Part shown: positions 7,675 to 17,719 of the stretch, in pieces | Position numbering within the stretch: the first letter of the stretch is position 1 | How the letters are laid out: the number at the start of each line of letters is the position of its first letter | Assembly (NCBI RefSeq): GCF_946404925.1 | Contig: NZ_CAMJFM010000013.1 | Location: 1-64,000 of the forward strand | DNA length: 64,000 nucleotides | Source of the DNA: an uncultured Prevotella sp. | GTDB lineage: Bacteria > Bacteroidota > Bacteroidia > Bacteroidales > Bacteroidaceae | Direction of reading: 5' to 3' | Made by a program: the position numbers and the translations under genes | Notes under the pieces: generated by a model | The model's input: the letters and a program-made list of their open reading frames with translations, nothing else | Told to the model about the DNA's origin: nothing | Databases searched by the model: none

Positions 7675-9700
7675 AAGCTTTATTATTTTTAAGTGAAACA
7701 AAAATTCCGATATAAAAGAAACGATCGCGCGATGAGGTGATGCCCCTGCCGGCAGCATCGTAGCGGAAGATGTTGGTACGGCCCAGCACGTTGTTGAGCG
7801 ATGAATAGATGATGACCTTAGGACTGAGCAGGTAAGTGAGATTAAGATCCAGACTGTTGTAGTGCGGGGTGGTGCCTGCGGCAAAGTGGCGTCCTGTGGC
7901 ATAGCTGTCGGCAATGCCGATGAAGAGCTTGCCTAAGTTGTATTTGGCCGTTACACGCAGGTTATGGCGCGAAGCAAAGTCAGGGATGCAAGGCTCGGTG
8001 TAGTCCATATACAATCGCTCGGAATCGTTGAACGAATACGCTATCGTAGTGGTGAGTCGGCTGTTGAAAGCGCGGCTCTCTACATACACATCTACACCCT
8101 TGCTGGTGCCGTGGCCATCGGATAGGTATGTGCCCTGATGCAGCAATGGCAGGTGGCTATACCGCTTATAATAGGGCTCTATGCGCAGCAGTGATGAGGC
8201 CGACTTGTATTGCATAGACAGGATGGCATGGCGGGCTGTGCTCTGCTGGAGCGATTTGTTGCTCTGAGCTAGGATATCGTCTTCGACAGTCTGGCTGTAC
8301 TGGCCTGCCACCAGTGAGAACTGCCACTGCTTGTTGGGGATATAGCTTAGTGTGGCTCGTGGCATGAGCTGGCAGCTGCGATCCATCATCTCCATTCGTA
8401 CCGAAGTGTTGAGGAATAGCTTGGGTACAATGCGCCACTGGGCATCGGCATGGGCTGCAAAGATGTTGTAATCAAGGTTATAGCGATAGGGTGCAAAGCG
8501 CAGGGTGCTGTTGCGGACATAGTCTTCGATGCCAAACTGAAGTTTCAAGGCATCGCTGCACACCTTTCGCAGCTGGGTCTTGAGGTGAACCTCGTTACGG
8601 AAGTTCCGGTAGTGGTCGCCTGCGGTAACGGCATCGTCGATGTGGTTGAATACGGTGCTGCTAGCAATGCCTGCAAACAGGGTATAGCCTCGGCCTATGG
8701 GTGCCTTATACGTGAGGTTGGCATAGATGTTATGCTCCTGAAGGCTGAGGTGGCGATCGTTGATATGCTGGCCTACCGAGGTGAAGTCGTAACCCACATA
8801 CGATTTCAATACGCCGTGACCGCTATACTCCTTTTTATACTGAGCCTCGCCCGAGAGTTTGCGATAGGGACGGGTAAAATCCTGACGCTGGGTGAACAGA
8901 CGGTCGTAGAGCCCCATGCTGGTAAGGGCAGCGTTGAACGACAGGGCACTGGTGGTGAACACCTTGGTGCCGCCGATGTTCCAGTCTACAAGCGATGCAC
9001 TGACACCGAACTTGTCGCTGGTGGCCATATCGGTGGTCTCCATAGGCAGCACTGCCGAGAGAGCCTGACCGTATTCGCCGCTGTAGCCACCAAGTGAGAA
9101 GTTGATGCCCTTGAACAGGAACGGGGAGAAACGGCCGCGTACGGCGTTGTTTTCGGTATTGGTGGAATAGGGTACAAGCACGTGCATACCGTTAACAAAC
9201 GTCTGGCACTCTTCGCTCTCGCCCCCGCGTACATATAGTTTACCGTCTTCGCCCACCTTCTGTGTGCCTGGCAGCGACTGCAGGGCGGCTACAACATCGC
9301 CGCAAGAGTTGCCGCTCATCACCACATCGAGGGCATCCATCGTCTTGAAGTTGTCGCTCTTGCCAAAACTGTAAGTGCTGGCTGTAACAACTATCTCATC
9401 GATGGCGGTGGCATGCTCGTGCATACGGATATTCAAGTTTGATAACTGCGTGCTGCTAAGCACGTAGTCATCGAACCCCATATAGGTGACGCGGAGGGTG
9501 GCTTCGCCGGTTGTGGAGGTCTGGAACGAGAAACGACCCAGTGAGTCGGTAAGGCAACCATCGATGGTTCCTACTATAAATACATTGGCACCTGCGAGCG
9601 GTTCGCTCCCGTCGGTTACTACTCCCGATACGGTGGTCTGACTCTTAGCACTCAGGGCTACGAGTAGCATGATGATGATATGTGCGACTTGATGTTTCAT
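7655..9700 (-). CDS. TonB-dependent receptor with carboxypeptidase-like regulatory domain
   Basis: TTVSGVVTDGSEPLAGANVFIVGT, plug IDEIVVTAS, barrel end FFYIGIFVSLKNN; no SusD partner. Confidence 0.85.
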   Translation of the reverse strand: MKHQVAHIIIMLLVALSAKSQTTVSGVVTDGSEPLAGANVFIVGTIDGCLTDSLGRFSFQTSTTGEATLRVTYMGFDDYVLSSTQLSNLNIRMHEHATAIDEIVVTASTYSFGKSDNFKTMDALDVVMSGNSCGDVVAALQSLPGTQKVGEDGKLYVRGGESEECQTFVNGMHVLVPYSTNTENNAVRGRFSPFLFKGINFSLGGYSGEYGQALSAVLPMETTDMATSDKFGVSASLVDWNIGGTKVFTTSALSFNAALTSMGLYDRLFTQRQDFTRPYRKLSGEAQYKKEYSGHGVLKSYVGYDFTSVGQHINDRHLSLQEHNIYANLTYKAPIGRGYTLFAGIASSTVFNHIDDAVTAGDHYRNFRNEVHLKTQLRKVCSDALKLQFGIEDYVRNSTLRFAPYRYNLDYNIFAAHADAQWRIVPKLFLNTSVRMEMMDRSCQLMPRATLSYIPNKQWQFSLVAGQYSQTVEDDILAQSNKSLQQSTARHAILSMQYKSASSLLRIEPYYKRYSHLPLLHQGTYLSDGHGTSKGVDVYVESRAFNSRLTTTIAYSFNDSERLYMDYTEPCIPDFASRHNLRVTAKYNLGKLFIGIADSYATGRHFAAGTTPHYNSLDLNLTYLLSPKVIIYSSLNNVLGRTNIFRYDAAGRGITSSRDRFFYIGIFVSLKNNKAYDISNF

Positions 9701-9743
9701 GCCGCAAAGATAGGAAGGGAAAATGATACCGCCAAATTTGCGG

Positions 9744-9815
9744 GACAGACGACTAGAAAGACTGACAGATAACTAACCCGCCAGACGAATGACTAGAAAA
9801 AAGGACGAATGACTA
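9744..9815. repeat. 4 x 20-bp periodic direct repeat array
   Basis: 12-mers at exact 20-bp spacing: GACAGACGACTA (9744), GACAGATAACTA (9764), GACGAATGACTA (9784), GACGAATGACTA (9804). Confidence 0.85.
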
Positions 9816-10634
9816 AGCGATAAACGACTTGAGTTTAGGCACGTAAGTACGCGATACAGGCACTACAGTGGGGCACTTGCCAAGCTTGAGCTGGTAGCCG
9901 TTAGAGTTGCCCTGAGCCGAGGTGATATTGTTGAGATTTACCACAAACGAACGATGACACTGGAAGATGTTCTGGTAGGCCTGCAGGTCGTCGAGCACAG
10001 CGGCAAGGGTGGTGTGCAGTTCGGCAGTTGCAGTCTTATCATTATTAATATAACATACAGATACATTATTCTTCTGTGCCTCGATGTACAGCAGATTGTT
10101 GATGGGCAGCTGCAGATCGTTACCCCTCACGTTGGTATCGTGGATGGTAACGGTGATATCGGTTTGCTGGTCGGTGGTTTTATCAAGCAGGGCTTCCAGC
10201 TGGTTGCGCAGGTAGCGGTAGTAGCTGAGGCTGACAGAGCAGACGGTTACAAACACGCCGATGATGACAGTCCAGTAAAGGAACTTAAGGAACAGACTGA
10301 GCGTGATGGGGAGTGAGAATATTATCGCGAACACCAGAAAGTTACAGGTGCCGATGAACAGAATCATTGATAGGATGGCAAGTGCCTCATGCCAAATGCG
10401 CCATGGTTTTATGTATTTGTGCATAGGACGCTCGGCCTGACCGAACACAAGGCAGCAGCCGAACGTGACAAATCCGAACAGGAGTGACACAAGGATCTTG
10501 TTGCCCTGATACATGCTGAACCCGAATGGCTGCAATAAATATAGTATCAGAAACACAATGATACAATACAAAATGCAGTCTCTAAACCAGTGACTGCTGA
10601 GCGGGAACGGGTATTTACGAGATAATATTGACAT
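9813..10634 (-). CDS. Membrane-anchored LytTR-type DNA-binding regulator
   Basis: N-terminal TM helices; C-terminal LPINNLLYIEAQKNNVSVCYINNDKTATAELHTTLAAVLDDLQAYQNIFQCHRSFVVNLNNI. Confidence 0.85.
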   Translation of the reverse strand: MSILSRKYPFPLSSHWFRDCILYCIIVFLILYLLQPFGFSMYQGNKILVSLLFGFVTFGCCLVFGQAERPMHKYIKPWRIWHEALAILSMILFIGTCNFLVFAIIFSLPITLSLFLKFLYWTVIIGVFVTVCSVSLSYYRYLRNQLEALLDKTTDQQTDITVTIHDTNVRGNDLQLPINNLLYIEAQKNNVSVCYINNDKTATAELHTTLAAVLDDLQAYQNIFQCHRSFVVNLNNITSAQGNSNGYQLKLGKCPTVVPVSRTYVPKLKSFIA

Positions 10635-10724
10635 TTCGGGTGCAAAAATAGAATAATTTCCCGATATAACCAATTGTTTTATGAATAAATTTATTAACTT
10701 TGCACCCAAACTATAAATTAATCA

Positions 10725-11324
10725 ATGGAATCGACAGAGGCGTTATTGGTGCAACAGCTGAAGAACGGCGTTGATGCGGCATACAAGTATCTGTATGACC
10801 AGCATTACCAGATATTGTGTCATGTGGCAGCACAATATGTGAAAGACGACTTCCTGGCCGAGACTATTGTGGGCGATGTGATATTCCATTTGTGGGAGGT
10901 TCGCGAGACGATAGAGATAGAGACCAGTCTGCGTAGTTATCTGATGACGTGTGTGCGTCATCGCTGTATGGACTATCTGAAATCGCAGCATCATCAGCGC
11001 GAGGTATCGGAGAGCAATGCCGGCCTGAGGGATTTCCCTGTGCTGCAATATGTGAAAGATGACGATTATCCGCTGGGCAGGCTATTAGAAAAGGAACTGG
11101 AGAGCGAAATCATGAGTGCGATAAACCGACTGCCCGACGAATGTCGCAGAGTGTTCAACATGAGCCGGTTTGAGAACAGAAAATACGAGGAGATAGCCAA
11201 TGAACTGAAGATATCGGTTAACACCGTAAAGTATCACATCAAACATGCGCTTGCACTGCTGCATGAGGAGTTAGGTAAGTATCTGGCTGTAGCTATGATG
11301 ATACTTATTGAGAGTATGCAATAA
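10725..11324 (+). CDS. ECF RNA polymerase sigma-70 factor
   Basis: RLPDECRRVFNMSRFENRKYEEIANELKISVNTVKYHIKHALALL. Confidence 0.9.
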   Translation: MESTEALLVQQLKNGVDAAYKYLYDQHYQILCHVAAQYVKDDFLAETIVGDVIFHLWEVRETIEIETSLRSYLMTCVRHRCMDYLKSQHHQREVSESNAGLRDFPVLQYVKDDDYPLGRLLEKELESEIMSAINRLPDECRRVFNMSRFENRKYEEIANELKISVNTVKYHIKHALALLHEELGKYLAVAMMILIESMQ

Positions 11325-11334
11325 AAAAATATGG

Positions 11335-11362
11335 AGTTCTGACTACCCTCAGAACTTTTTTT
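11335..11362 (+). terminator. Intrinsic terminator between ECF sigma and FecR genes
   Basis: AGTTCTGA-ctaccc-TCAGAACT followed by a T-run. Confidence 0.75.
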
Positions 11363-11390
11363 GTCGTCAACCATATAACAAATATCAAAA

Positions 11391-12299
11391 ATGATAGAAA
11401 ATAGGGACTATAACGAAAGTGAGATCTGGTTCTCGTCGGTAAGTAAGGACTGCCTGGCCAAGTATGATAAGGACGCTGCATACGCTGCCTTCAAGAAGCG
11501 TGTGGCTGTGGCTAGTGCACAACCAAAGGCTAAGACCTACCGACTGGGCTGGATAAAGTATGCGGCAGCCGTATTACTGATGGTGGTATCGGTAGGCTAT
11601 CTGTCGTATAAAGGCGGCCAGAACGAGATACAGTCTTCGTTTGGCGACATAGTTATAGCTACCCCTCAAGGCTCGCGTACTCAACTCTCACTACCCGATG
11701 GGTCGAAGGTATGGCTTAATGCGGGCTCAAGTATTTCGTACTCACAAGGTTTTGGATACATAGACAGACTAGTTAAATTAGTGGGTGAGGGCTACTTTGA
11801 AGTAGCCCACAACGAGAAATTGCCTCTTAGTGTTGTGTCGGAAAATGTATGCGTAAAGGTTTTGGGTACTAAATTTGATTTTCGTGATTATCCGACTGAC
11901 GCTGAGGCAATTGTCTCGTTGACAGAAGGCAGCGTGGCCATGTGCAGCAAAAAGAATCCTGACGAGAACCAACTGTTGAAACCTGGGCAGCGTGCCACGG
12001 TTGACAAGACATCGGGCAGGATACGCGTGGAAGGCTACGAGGTGGCTAACTCGATGAAGTGGACTAACGGACGACTGCTGTTTGACGGTGAGCCGTTGCC
12101 AGATATAGTGAAGACACTGGAACGTAGCTACAATGTGAAGATAACGATTGCTGACTGCAACTTGAGGAAACTGCGTTTCTATGGCGACTTTATCAGACAG
12201 GAGCAGACGTTGGTAGAGGTGCTTGATGCCTTGGCATCGACAGGAAAACTATGCTATGAGCGAAACGGAAAGAACGTGACTATACTTAATCCTAAATAA
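11391..12299 (+). CDS. FecR-family anti-sigma factor
   Basis: IATPQGSRTQLSLPDGSKVWLNAGSSISYSQGFG; DUF4974-like C-terminus. Confidence 0.9.
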   Translation: MIENRDYNESEIWFSSVSKDCLAKYDKDAAYAAFKKRVAVASAQPKAKTYRLGWIKYAAAVLLMVVSVGYLSYKGGQNEIQSSFGDIVIATPQGSRTQLSLPDGSKVWLNAGSSISYSQGFGYIDRLVKLVGEGYFEVAHNEKLPLSVVSENVCVKVLGTKFDFRDYPTDAEAIVSLTEGSVAMCSKKNPDENQLLKPGQRATVDKTSGRIRVEGYEVANSMKWTNGRLLFDGEPLPDIVKTLERSYNVKITIADCNLRKLRFYGDFIRQEQTLVEVLDALASTGKLCYERNGKNVTILNPK

Positions 12300-12460
12300 C
12301 AACAATCAATTATGTCTAACTTAAAACCAGTTTGCCAATGAAGAAGATTAAAAGTACAAAAACCTAAAGAAAAAATCCCCAACAGACAAAAGTTTGCTAG
12401 GGACGTAACTAATTCAACTATTATTAAATCAATCAATCACAACTATTTATTTCTTTTTTT

Positions 12461-15400
12461 ATGAATTGCAGAAAGAAAATTCTTGTTCTGTCAATGATGC
12501 TAACCGTGGGTGTATGTAGTTGGGCTCAGAGTATTCAGCTTAAGCTTAACAACGTGACGGTGAAGAAGGCCATGACGGAGCTAAAACAAAAGAGTGGCTA
12601 TTCGTTTGTGTATGAAACCAGCGATGTAGACACTAACAAGAAAGTAAGTGTGGATGCTGAAAATGCAAAGGACGCTATTGCCCAGATTCTGAAGGGACAG
12701 AACGTGACTTACGAGATTCAGGGTAAGAACGTGGTGATTCAGCGCAAAAACGCCAACAACAGTAAAGCTAATCAGGGTAAGAAGCGTACTGTGAAGGGTA
12801 CCGTAAAAGACAATAACGGCGAACCCGTTATCGGCGCAACAATCATGGAGAGCGGTACAAAAAACGGAACCGTAACCGACGCCGACGGTAACTTTACATT
12901 GGAGATTGCTCCAGATTCTAAACTTGACATCACATCAATCGGTTACAAGCCAATGACTGTTAAGCCATCAGCTACAGGTACAACATCAGTAAGCCTGAGC
13001 GAGGACAGCAACTTGCTTGACGATGTGGTAGTAGTAGGTTATGGTACACAGCGTAAAAAGCTGATTACCGGTTCGACCGTACACGTAACTGCCGATGATA
13101 TCGCAGCCGTGAATGCTGTTGATGCTTTCGGTGCACTGCAGAGTCAGGCCTCAGGTATGAACATCGTGATGAACTCAGGACAGCCTGGTGAGGGCTACAA
13201 GGTAACCATACGTGGTATGGGTACTGCTGGATCGAACACCCCTCTTTACGTAGTTGACGGTGTGCCCGGTGCAAACATCGATGACCTGTCGCCAAACGAT
13301 ATCGAGAGTATCGACGTGCTGAAGGATGCTGCATCGAGCGCCATCTATGGTGCACGAGCATCGAACGGTGTAATCCTGGTAACCACCAAGAAGGGTAAGG
13401 CCGGTGGACATGTACAGGTGAGCTTCGACGGCTATATGGGTTGGCAGAATCCAAACACCAATGGTGTTACACCGCTGAATGCCAAGCAGTATATGGAGAT
13501 TAATGATAAGGCATACGAGATTCAGGGTGTTGCCACTTATGACTGGGCAAAGCTGATTCCAAAGCAGTATGCACAGATTATGAACGGTACATGGAATGGT
13601 ACCAACTGGCTGGAAGAGACCACTATTCACGATGCTCCAATACACAATGCATCGCTGAGTATCTCGGGCGGTAGCGACGTATCTCGCTTTGCTCTTGGTT
13701 TCACTAAGTTCCATCAGACAGGTACAATCGGTGCTCCTGCCGATCCTAAATACGACCGTTATACCGTTCGCCTGAACTCAGACTACTCGCTGATTAAGAA
13801 GAAGGGACGCGATATCCTTAAGATTGGTGAGAACGTGACTTTCTCGGCTACCGACAAGCGTGGTGTATCAGTAGGTGGTATCTATGGTAACAGCATACGT
13901 AACCTGCTGGCTATGAGCCCACTGCTGCCTGCCTATAACGACGAGGGTGGATACTACGAGTACAAAGACATACAGGCCGACGGATGGGACTTTAGTGCTG
14001 AGATGGCAAACCCATTGGCACAAATGAAGTACGATAATGGTTACGGATATACTAAGGTATACCTTCTGCAGTCGAACTTCTTCCTGGAGTTCTCGCCCAT
14101 CAAGGACCTGACCTATCGTGCCAGTGCCGGTTGGCTGTATCGCCACAGAGAGGGTCGTAGCTACGTTCCTGTATACGAGCTGAGTACAAAAAAGTCGAAT
14201 CCTAACGACGACGTAAGTCAGAACCAATCGTATTCTGTACGCTGGTCGCTGGAAAATACACTGAACTGGGTTAAGGCTTTTGATAAGCATAACATTGATG
14301 TACTGCTTGGACAGTCAATTGAAAAGTGGGGTTATGGTAATGGCGTAAGCGTTACTAACTCTAACTCGCTGTTCCCAGGTTCATTTGATCATGCTTATAT
14401 CGCTAATGCCAATGTTGTTGATCCTTCGTTGACAAGTATAGGCGGTAGCCCAGAAGCTCAGGGCGCTCTGTCGTCTTTCTTCGGTCGTGTTAACTATAAC
14501 TACGATGAAACTTATCTGTTGTCGTTGGTACTTCGTGCCGATGGTTCGTCGAACTTTGCACGCGGTCATCGCTGGGGTTACTTCCCATCAGTATCTGCTG
14601 GTTGGGTTATGTCGAACGAAAAGTTTATGGAGAGCACAAAGGCTTGGATGGACTTCTTTAAGATTCGTGCCAGCTGGGGACAGAATGGTAACTGTAACAT
14701 CTCAAGTTTCCAGTATCTGGCTACCATAGCACTCGATGATCCTTATTACTTCAATAACAAGGATAACCCAGCTCTGGGTGCATATCCTAACATCCTGCCT
14801 AACGAGGATGTGAAGTGGGAAACATCTGAGCAACTTGACTTTGGATTCGATGCACGTTTCTTGAACAACCGTCTGAGCCTGGCCTTCGACTGGTATAAGA
14901 AGACCACTAAGGACTGGTTGGTACGCGCCCCAATGCTACTGTCGTATGGAACTAATGCTCCTTACGTGAACGGAGGTGATATCGAGAACAAGGGTTATGA
15001 GATTCAGCTGGGCTGGAACGACAAGATCGGTAAGGACTTCAGATACAGTGCCTCAGTAAACTTCTCGCACAACAAGAATGAGGTTACACGTCTGGCTAAC
15101 TCTGAGGGTATCATCCACGGTGGTTCTAACGCTATCGCACAGAACACCGCTGAGTTGTATCGTATTCAGGTGGGTTATCCTATCGGTTACTTCTGGGGCT
15201 ACGAGATGGAAGGTATCATCCAGAACGAGAAGCAGCTGCAGGAATACCTGGACCGCAACTGTAGTGGCGACAAGGCAAACTCTCTGCAGGGTGAGTCATT
15301 GCAGCCTGGTGACGTGATGTTTAAGGATGTGAACGGCAATGGTAAGATTGATAAGGGTGATGACGATAAAACCATGATTGGTGATCCTAACCCAGACTTT

Positions 15401-15886
15401 ACCTTGGGCTTGAACATCAACCTGTCGTATAAGGGCTTCGACTTTGCTCTGAATGGTTATGGTTCATTCGGTCAGCAGGTGGCTAAGAGCTATCGTCAGT
15501 TCTCCGACCATCCAGATGATAACTATTGTACTGATGTATACACCAAGTACTGGACTGGTGAGGGTAGTACTAACCGCTATCCACGTTTCTCTGACGGTAA
15601 GACAGCCAATATGTCGGAGATATCACGTGTATGGATTGAGGATGCCGACTTCTTCAAGATTTCACGCATCTCATTAGGCTACGACTTCAAGAAACTCTAC
15701 TCTAAGCTTCCAGTACAGAAGTGCCGCCTCTATGTATCGCTCAGCAATTTCTTTACCTTTACAGGTTATTCAGGAATGGATCCTGAAGTGGGCTTTGGCA
15801 ATGGCGCAAGCTGGGCTTCTGGTATCGACTGTGGTTATTATCCCTCAGCACGTAGCTGGCAGGTGGGTCTAAACATCAACTTTTAA
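12461..15886 (+). CDS. SusC/RagA-family TonB-linked outer membrane protein with N-terminal STN domain
   Basis: STN region LKLNNVTVKKAMTELKQKSGYSFVYE; GTVKDNNGEPVIGATIMESGTKNGTVTDADGNFTL; VVVVGYGTQRKKLITGS. Confidence 0.95.
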   Translation: MNCRKKILVLSMMLTVGVCSWAQSIQLKLNNVTVKKAMTELKQKSGYSFVYETSDVDTNKKVSVDAENAKDAIAQILKGQNVTYEIQGKNVVIQRKNANNSKANQGKKRTVKGTVKDNNGEPVIGATIMESGTKNGTVTDADGNFTLEIAPDSKLDITSIGYKPMTVKPSATGTTSVSLSEDSNLLDDVVVVGYGTQRKKLITGSTVHVTADDIAAVNAVDAFGALQSQASGMNIVMNSGQPGEGYKVTIRGMGTAGSNTPLYVVDGVPGANIDDLSPNDIESIDVLKDAASSAIYGARASNGVILVTTKKGKAGGHVQVSFDGYMGWQNPNTNGVTPLNAKQYMEINDKAYEIQGVATYDWAKLIPKQYAQIMNGTWNGTNWLEETTIHDAPIHNASLSISGGSDVSRFALGFTKFHQTGTIGAPADPKYDRYTVRLNSDYSLIKKKGRDILKIGENVTFSATDKRGVSVGGIYGNSIRNLLAMSPLLPAYNDEGGYYEYKDIQADGWDFSAEMANPLAQMKYDNGYGYTKVYLLQSNFFLEFSPIKDLTYRASAGWLYRHREGRSYVPVYELSTKKSNPNDDVSQNQSYSVRWSLENTLNWVKAFDKHNIDVLLGQSIEKWGYGNGVSVTNSNSLFPGSFDHAYIANANVVDPSLTSIGGSPEAQGALSSFFGRVNYNYDETYLLSLVLRADGSSNFARGHRWGYFPSVSAGWVMSNEKFMESTKAWMDFFKIRASWGQNGNCNISSFQYLATIALDDPYYFNNKDNPALGAYPNILPNEDVKWETSEQLDFGFDARFLNNRLSLAFDWYKKTTKDWLVRAPMLLSYGTNAPYVNGGDIENKGYEIQLGWNDKIGKDFRYSASVNFSHNKNEVTRLANSEGIIHGGSNAIAQNTAELYRIQVGYPIGYFWGYEMEGIIQNEKQLQEYLDRNCSGDKANSLQGESLQPGDVMFKDVNGNGKIDKGDDDKTMIGDPNPDFTLGLNINLSYKGFDFALNGYGSFGQQVAKSYRQFSDHPDDNYCTDVYTKYWTGEGSTNRYPRFSDGKTANMSEISRVWIEDADFFKISRISLGYDFKKLYSKLPVQKCRLYVSLSNFFTFTGYSGMDPEVGFGNGASWASGIDCGYYPSARSWQVGLNINF

Positions 15887-15898
15887 TTAATGAACATT

Positions 15899-17641
15899 AT
15901 GGAAAAGAAAATCAAATATATCATAGCTTCGCTATTCTGTGTGATGCTCTTTGCGGCCTGTGATGATTTCCTGGACACAGACAACCTCACAATGAAGGAT
16001 ACGTCGAACTTCCCTGTGAACGAGACTGATGCCTACCAGATGGTGAATGGTATCTATGCCGTTATGAATAGAAATCTGGCCGATCCTGAGGAAGATCCTT
16101 TCTTCATTTTCGATATCGCATCTGACGACCGTCTGGGTGGCGGTAGCCAGAGTAACATCGGTGCTCAGGGTGTTGACCGACTGATGAATGCCTATGTAGA
16201 CTGGATGAAACCTCTGTGGAAACAGCGCTATGCAGGTATCAACCGTGCCAACAATGCACTTGAGTCTTTTGACAAGGTGACAAACTGGGGTTCGGAGACA
16301 ACTAAGAAACAGTTGATGTGCGAAACATACTTCCTTCGTGCATGGTATTACTTCAACCTGGCTCAGGTGTTTAATGGTGTGCCCTTGGTGCTGAGCACTG
16401 AGCCACAGAATCTGCCAAGAGCTACTGCCGACGAGGTTTATGCTCAGATTGCATCCGACTTGAAGAATGCCATCGAGATTGGTCCATCTACTAAGTTCCC
16501 TGACTTTGGTGAGGGACGTGTATCGAAGTGGGCTGCCGAGGGCATGATGGCTCGCGTTTGGCTGTTCTATACCGGTTTCTATAACAAGAGCGAACTGCCT
16601 CTGGCTGAGGGTGGATCAATCTCTAAGTCGCAGGTTGTTACCTGGCTCGAGGATTGTATCCAGAACAGTGGTTTCGGACTGGTATCCGATCAGCGTAATC
16701 TATGGCCATACACAAACCCATATACAGCTAAGGATTATCAATACGACTTGGATAACGGTTTGAACTGGGAGACCGATGAGAACAAGGAAAGCATGTTTGC
16801 CATCAAGATGTCGAACAAGGCTGGATGGAGTGAGGATTCACAGCTTCGTCATAACCGTATCGTAGAGTTCTACGGCCTGCGTAAGACTACTGCCGATGCC
16901 TTCCCATTCTCCGTTCAGGGTTACTCTAACGGTCCTGTTTGTGAAAAACTGTGGACTGACTGGGCTGAGGATCCAGACTATGAGGGTGACTATCGTCGTG
17001 TAGGTTCTATCTGCGACCGTGCTGTCGAAATCCCTAACTACAAGGGCGATAAGGCTAAGGAGGTTGAAAATACCAATCTGCTGGCTAAGAAGTACATCGG
17101 TTGCGAGGCTTACAACGAGGATCACTCTGGTCGTTACCTGAGCTATGCTTACTACTATGGTAGTGAGAATAACCGTCAGACCGGTTTGACTCAGTCGCTG
17201 GTATGGCTGCGCTTTGCCGACGTGCTGCTGATGCATGCAGAGCTCTCAGACGGTAAGGTGATCTACAATGGTAAGAACGGACTGAATGCTGTTCGTCAGC
17301 GTGCTGGTCTGGGCGATATTCCTTACAGCCTGACAAGTCTGAAGAAGGAGCGTCGTTACGAGCTTTGCTTCGAGGCTCTGCGCTGGAATGACCTGCGCCG
17401 TTGGGGTGATGTACAGGAGAAGGTGAAGAACCAGGTAGGTAACCATATCCTGAATCAGGGTATCGAGGGTACTTATGCCTTCACTAACGACTTTATGCAG
17501 CGTTATAAGGAGACTGGTGGTGGCTTCTTCAAGATTCCAGAGGATCAGGTAACACTTTCAGAGGGTGTACTTGAGCAGAATCCTGGATGGGGTGATGGTA
17601 CCAATTGGGCTAAGGGCGACCTTCCTTACAAATTCAAATAA
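15899..17641 (+). CDS. SusD/RagB-family nutrient-binding lipoprotein
   Basis: MEKKIKYIIASLFCVMLFAACDDFLDTDN; RRYELCFEALRWNDLRRWG. Confidence 0.95.
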   Translation: MEKKIKYIIASLFCVMLFAACDDFLDTDNLTMKDTSNFPVNETDAYQMVNGIYAVMNRNLADPEEDPFFIFDIASDDRLGGGSQSNIGAQGVDRLMNAYVDWMKPLWKQRYAGINRANNALESFDKVTNWGSETTKKQLMCETYFLRAWYYFNLAQVFNGVPLVLSTEPQNLPRATADEVYAQIASDLKNAIEIGPSTKFPDFGEGRVSKWAAEGMMARVWLFYTGFYNKSELPLAEGGSISKSQVVTWLEDCIQNSGFGLVSDQRNLWPYTNPYTAKDYQYDLDNGLNWETDENKESMFAIKMSNKAGWSEDSQLRHNRIVEFYGLRKTTADAFPFSVQGYSNGPVCEKLWTDWAEDPDYEGDYRRVGSICDRAVEIPNYKGDKAKEVENTNLLAKKYIGCEAYNEDHSGRYLSYAYYYGSENNRQTGLTQSLVWLRFADVLLMHAELSDGKVIYNGKNGLNAVRQRAGLGDIPYSLTSLKKERRYELCFEALRWNDLRRWGDVQEKVKNQVGNHILNQGIEGTYAFTNDFMQRYKETGGGFFKIPEDQVTLSEGVLEQNPGWGDGTNWAKGDLPYKFK

Positions 17642-17659
17642 TACTAAAATCTAAAAAAT

Positions 17660-17693
17660 CGGGGTATGTTATTTGGACATACCCCGTTTTTTT
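17660..17693 (+). terminator. Intrinsic terminator after SusD, overlapping the upp promoter
   Basis: GGGGTATGT-tatttgg-ACATACCCC followed by a T-run. Confidence 0.75.
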
Positions 17694-17703
17694 ATTATCT
17701 TTG
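17672..17703 (+). promoter_or_regulatory. Promoter for upp (-33 TTTG in the terminator loop, -7 TATCTTTG)
   Basis: TTTG at 17672-17675, 20-nt spacer, TATCTTTG at 17696-17703. Confidence 0.6.
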
Positions 17704-17719
17704 CACCCAAACAATTAAA

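Noticed and set aside
10725-17641. Sigma/FecR/SusC/SusD locus as a novel system
   Set aside because: Standard Bacteroidetes transenvelope-signalling nutrient uptake arrangement; only the intergenic terminator is notable.
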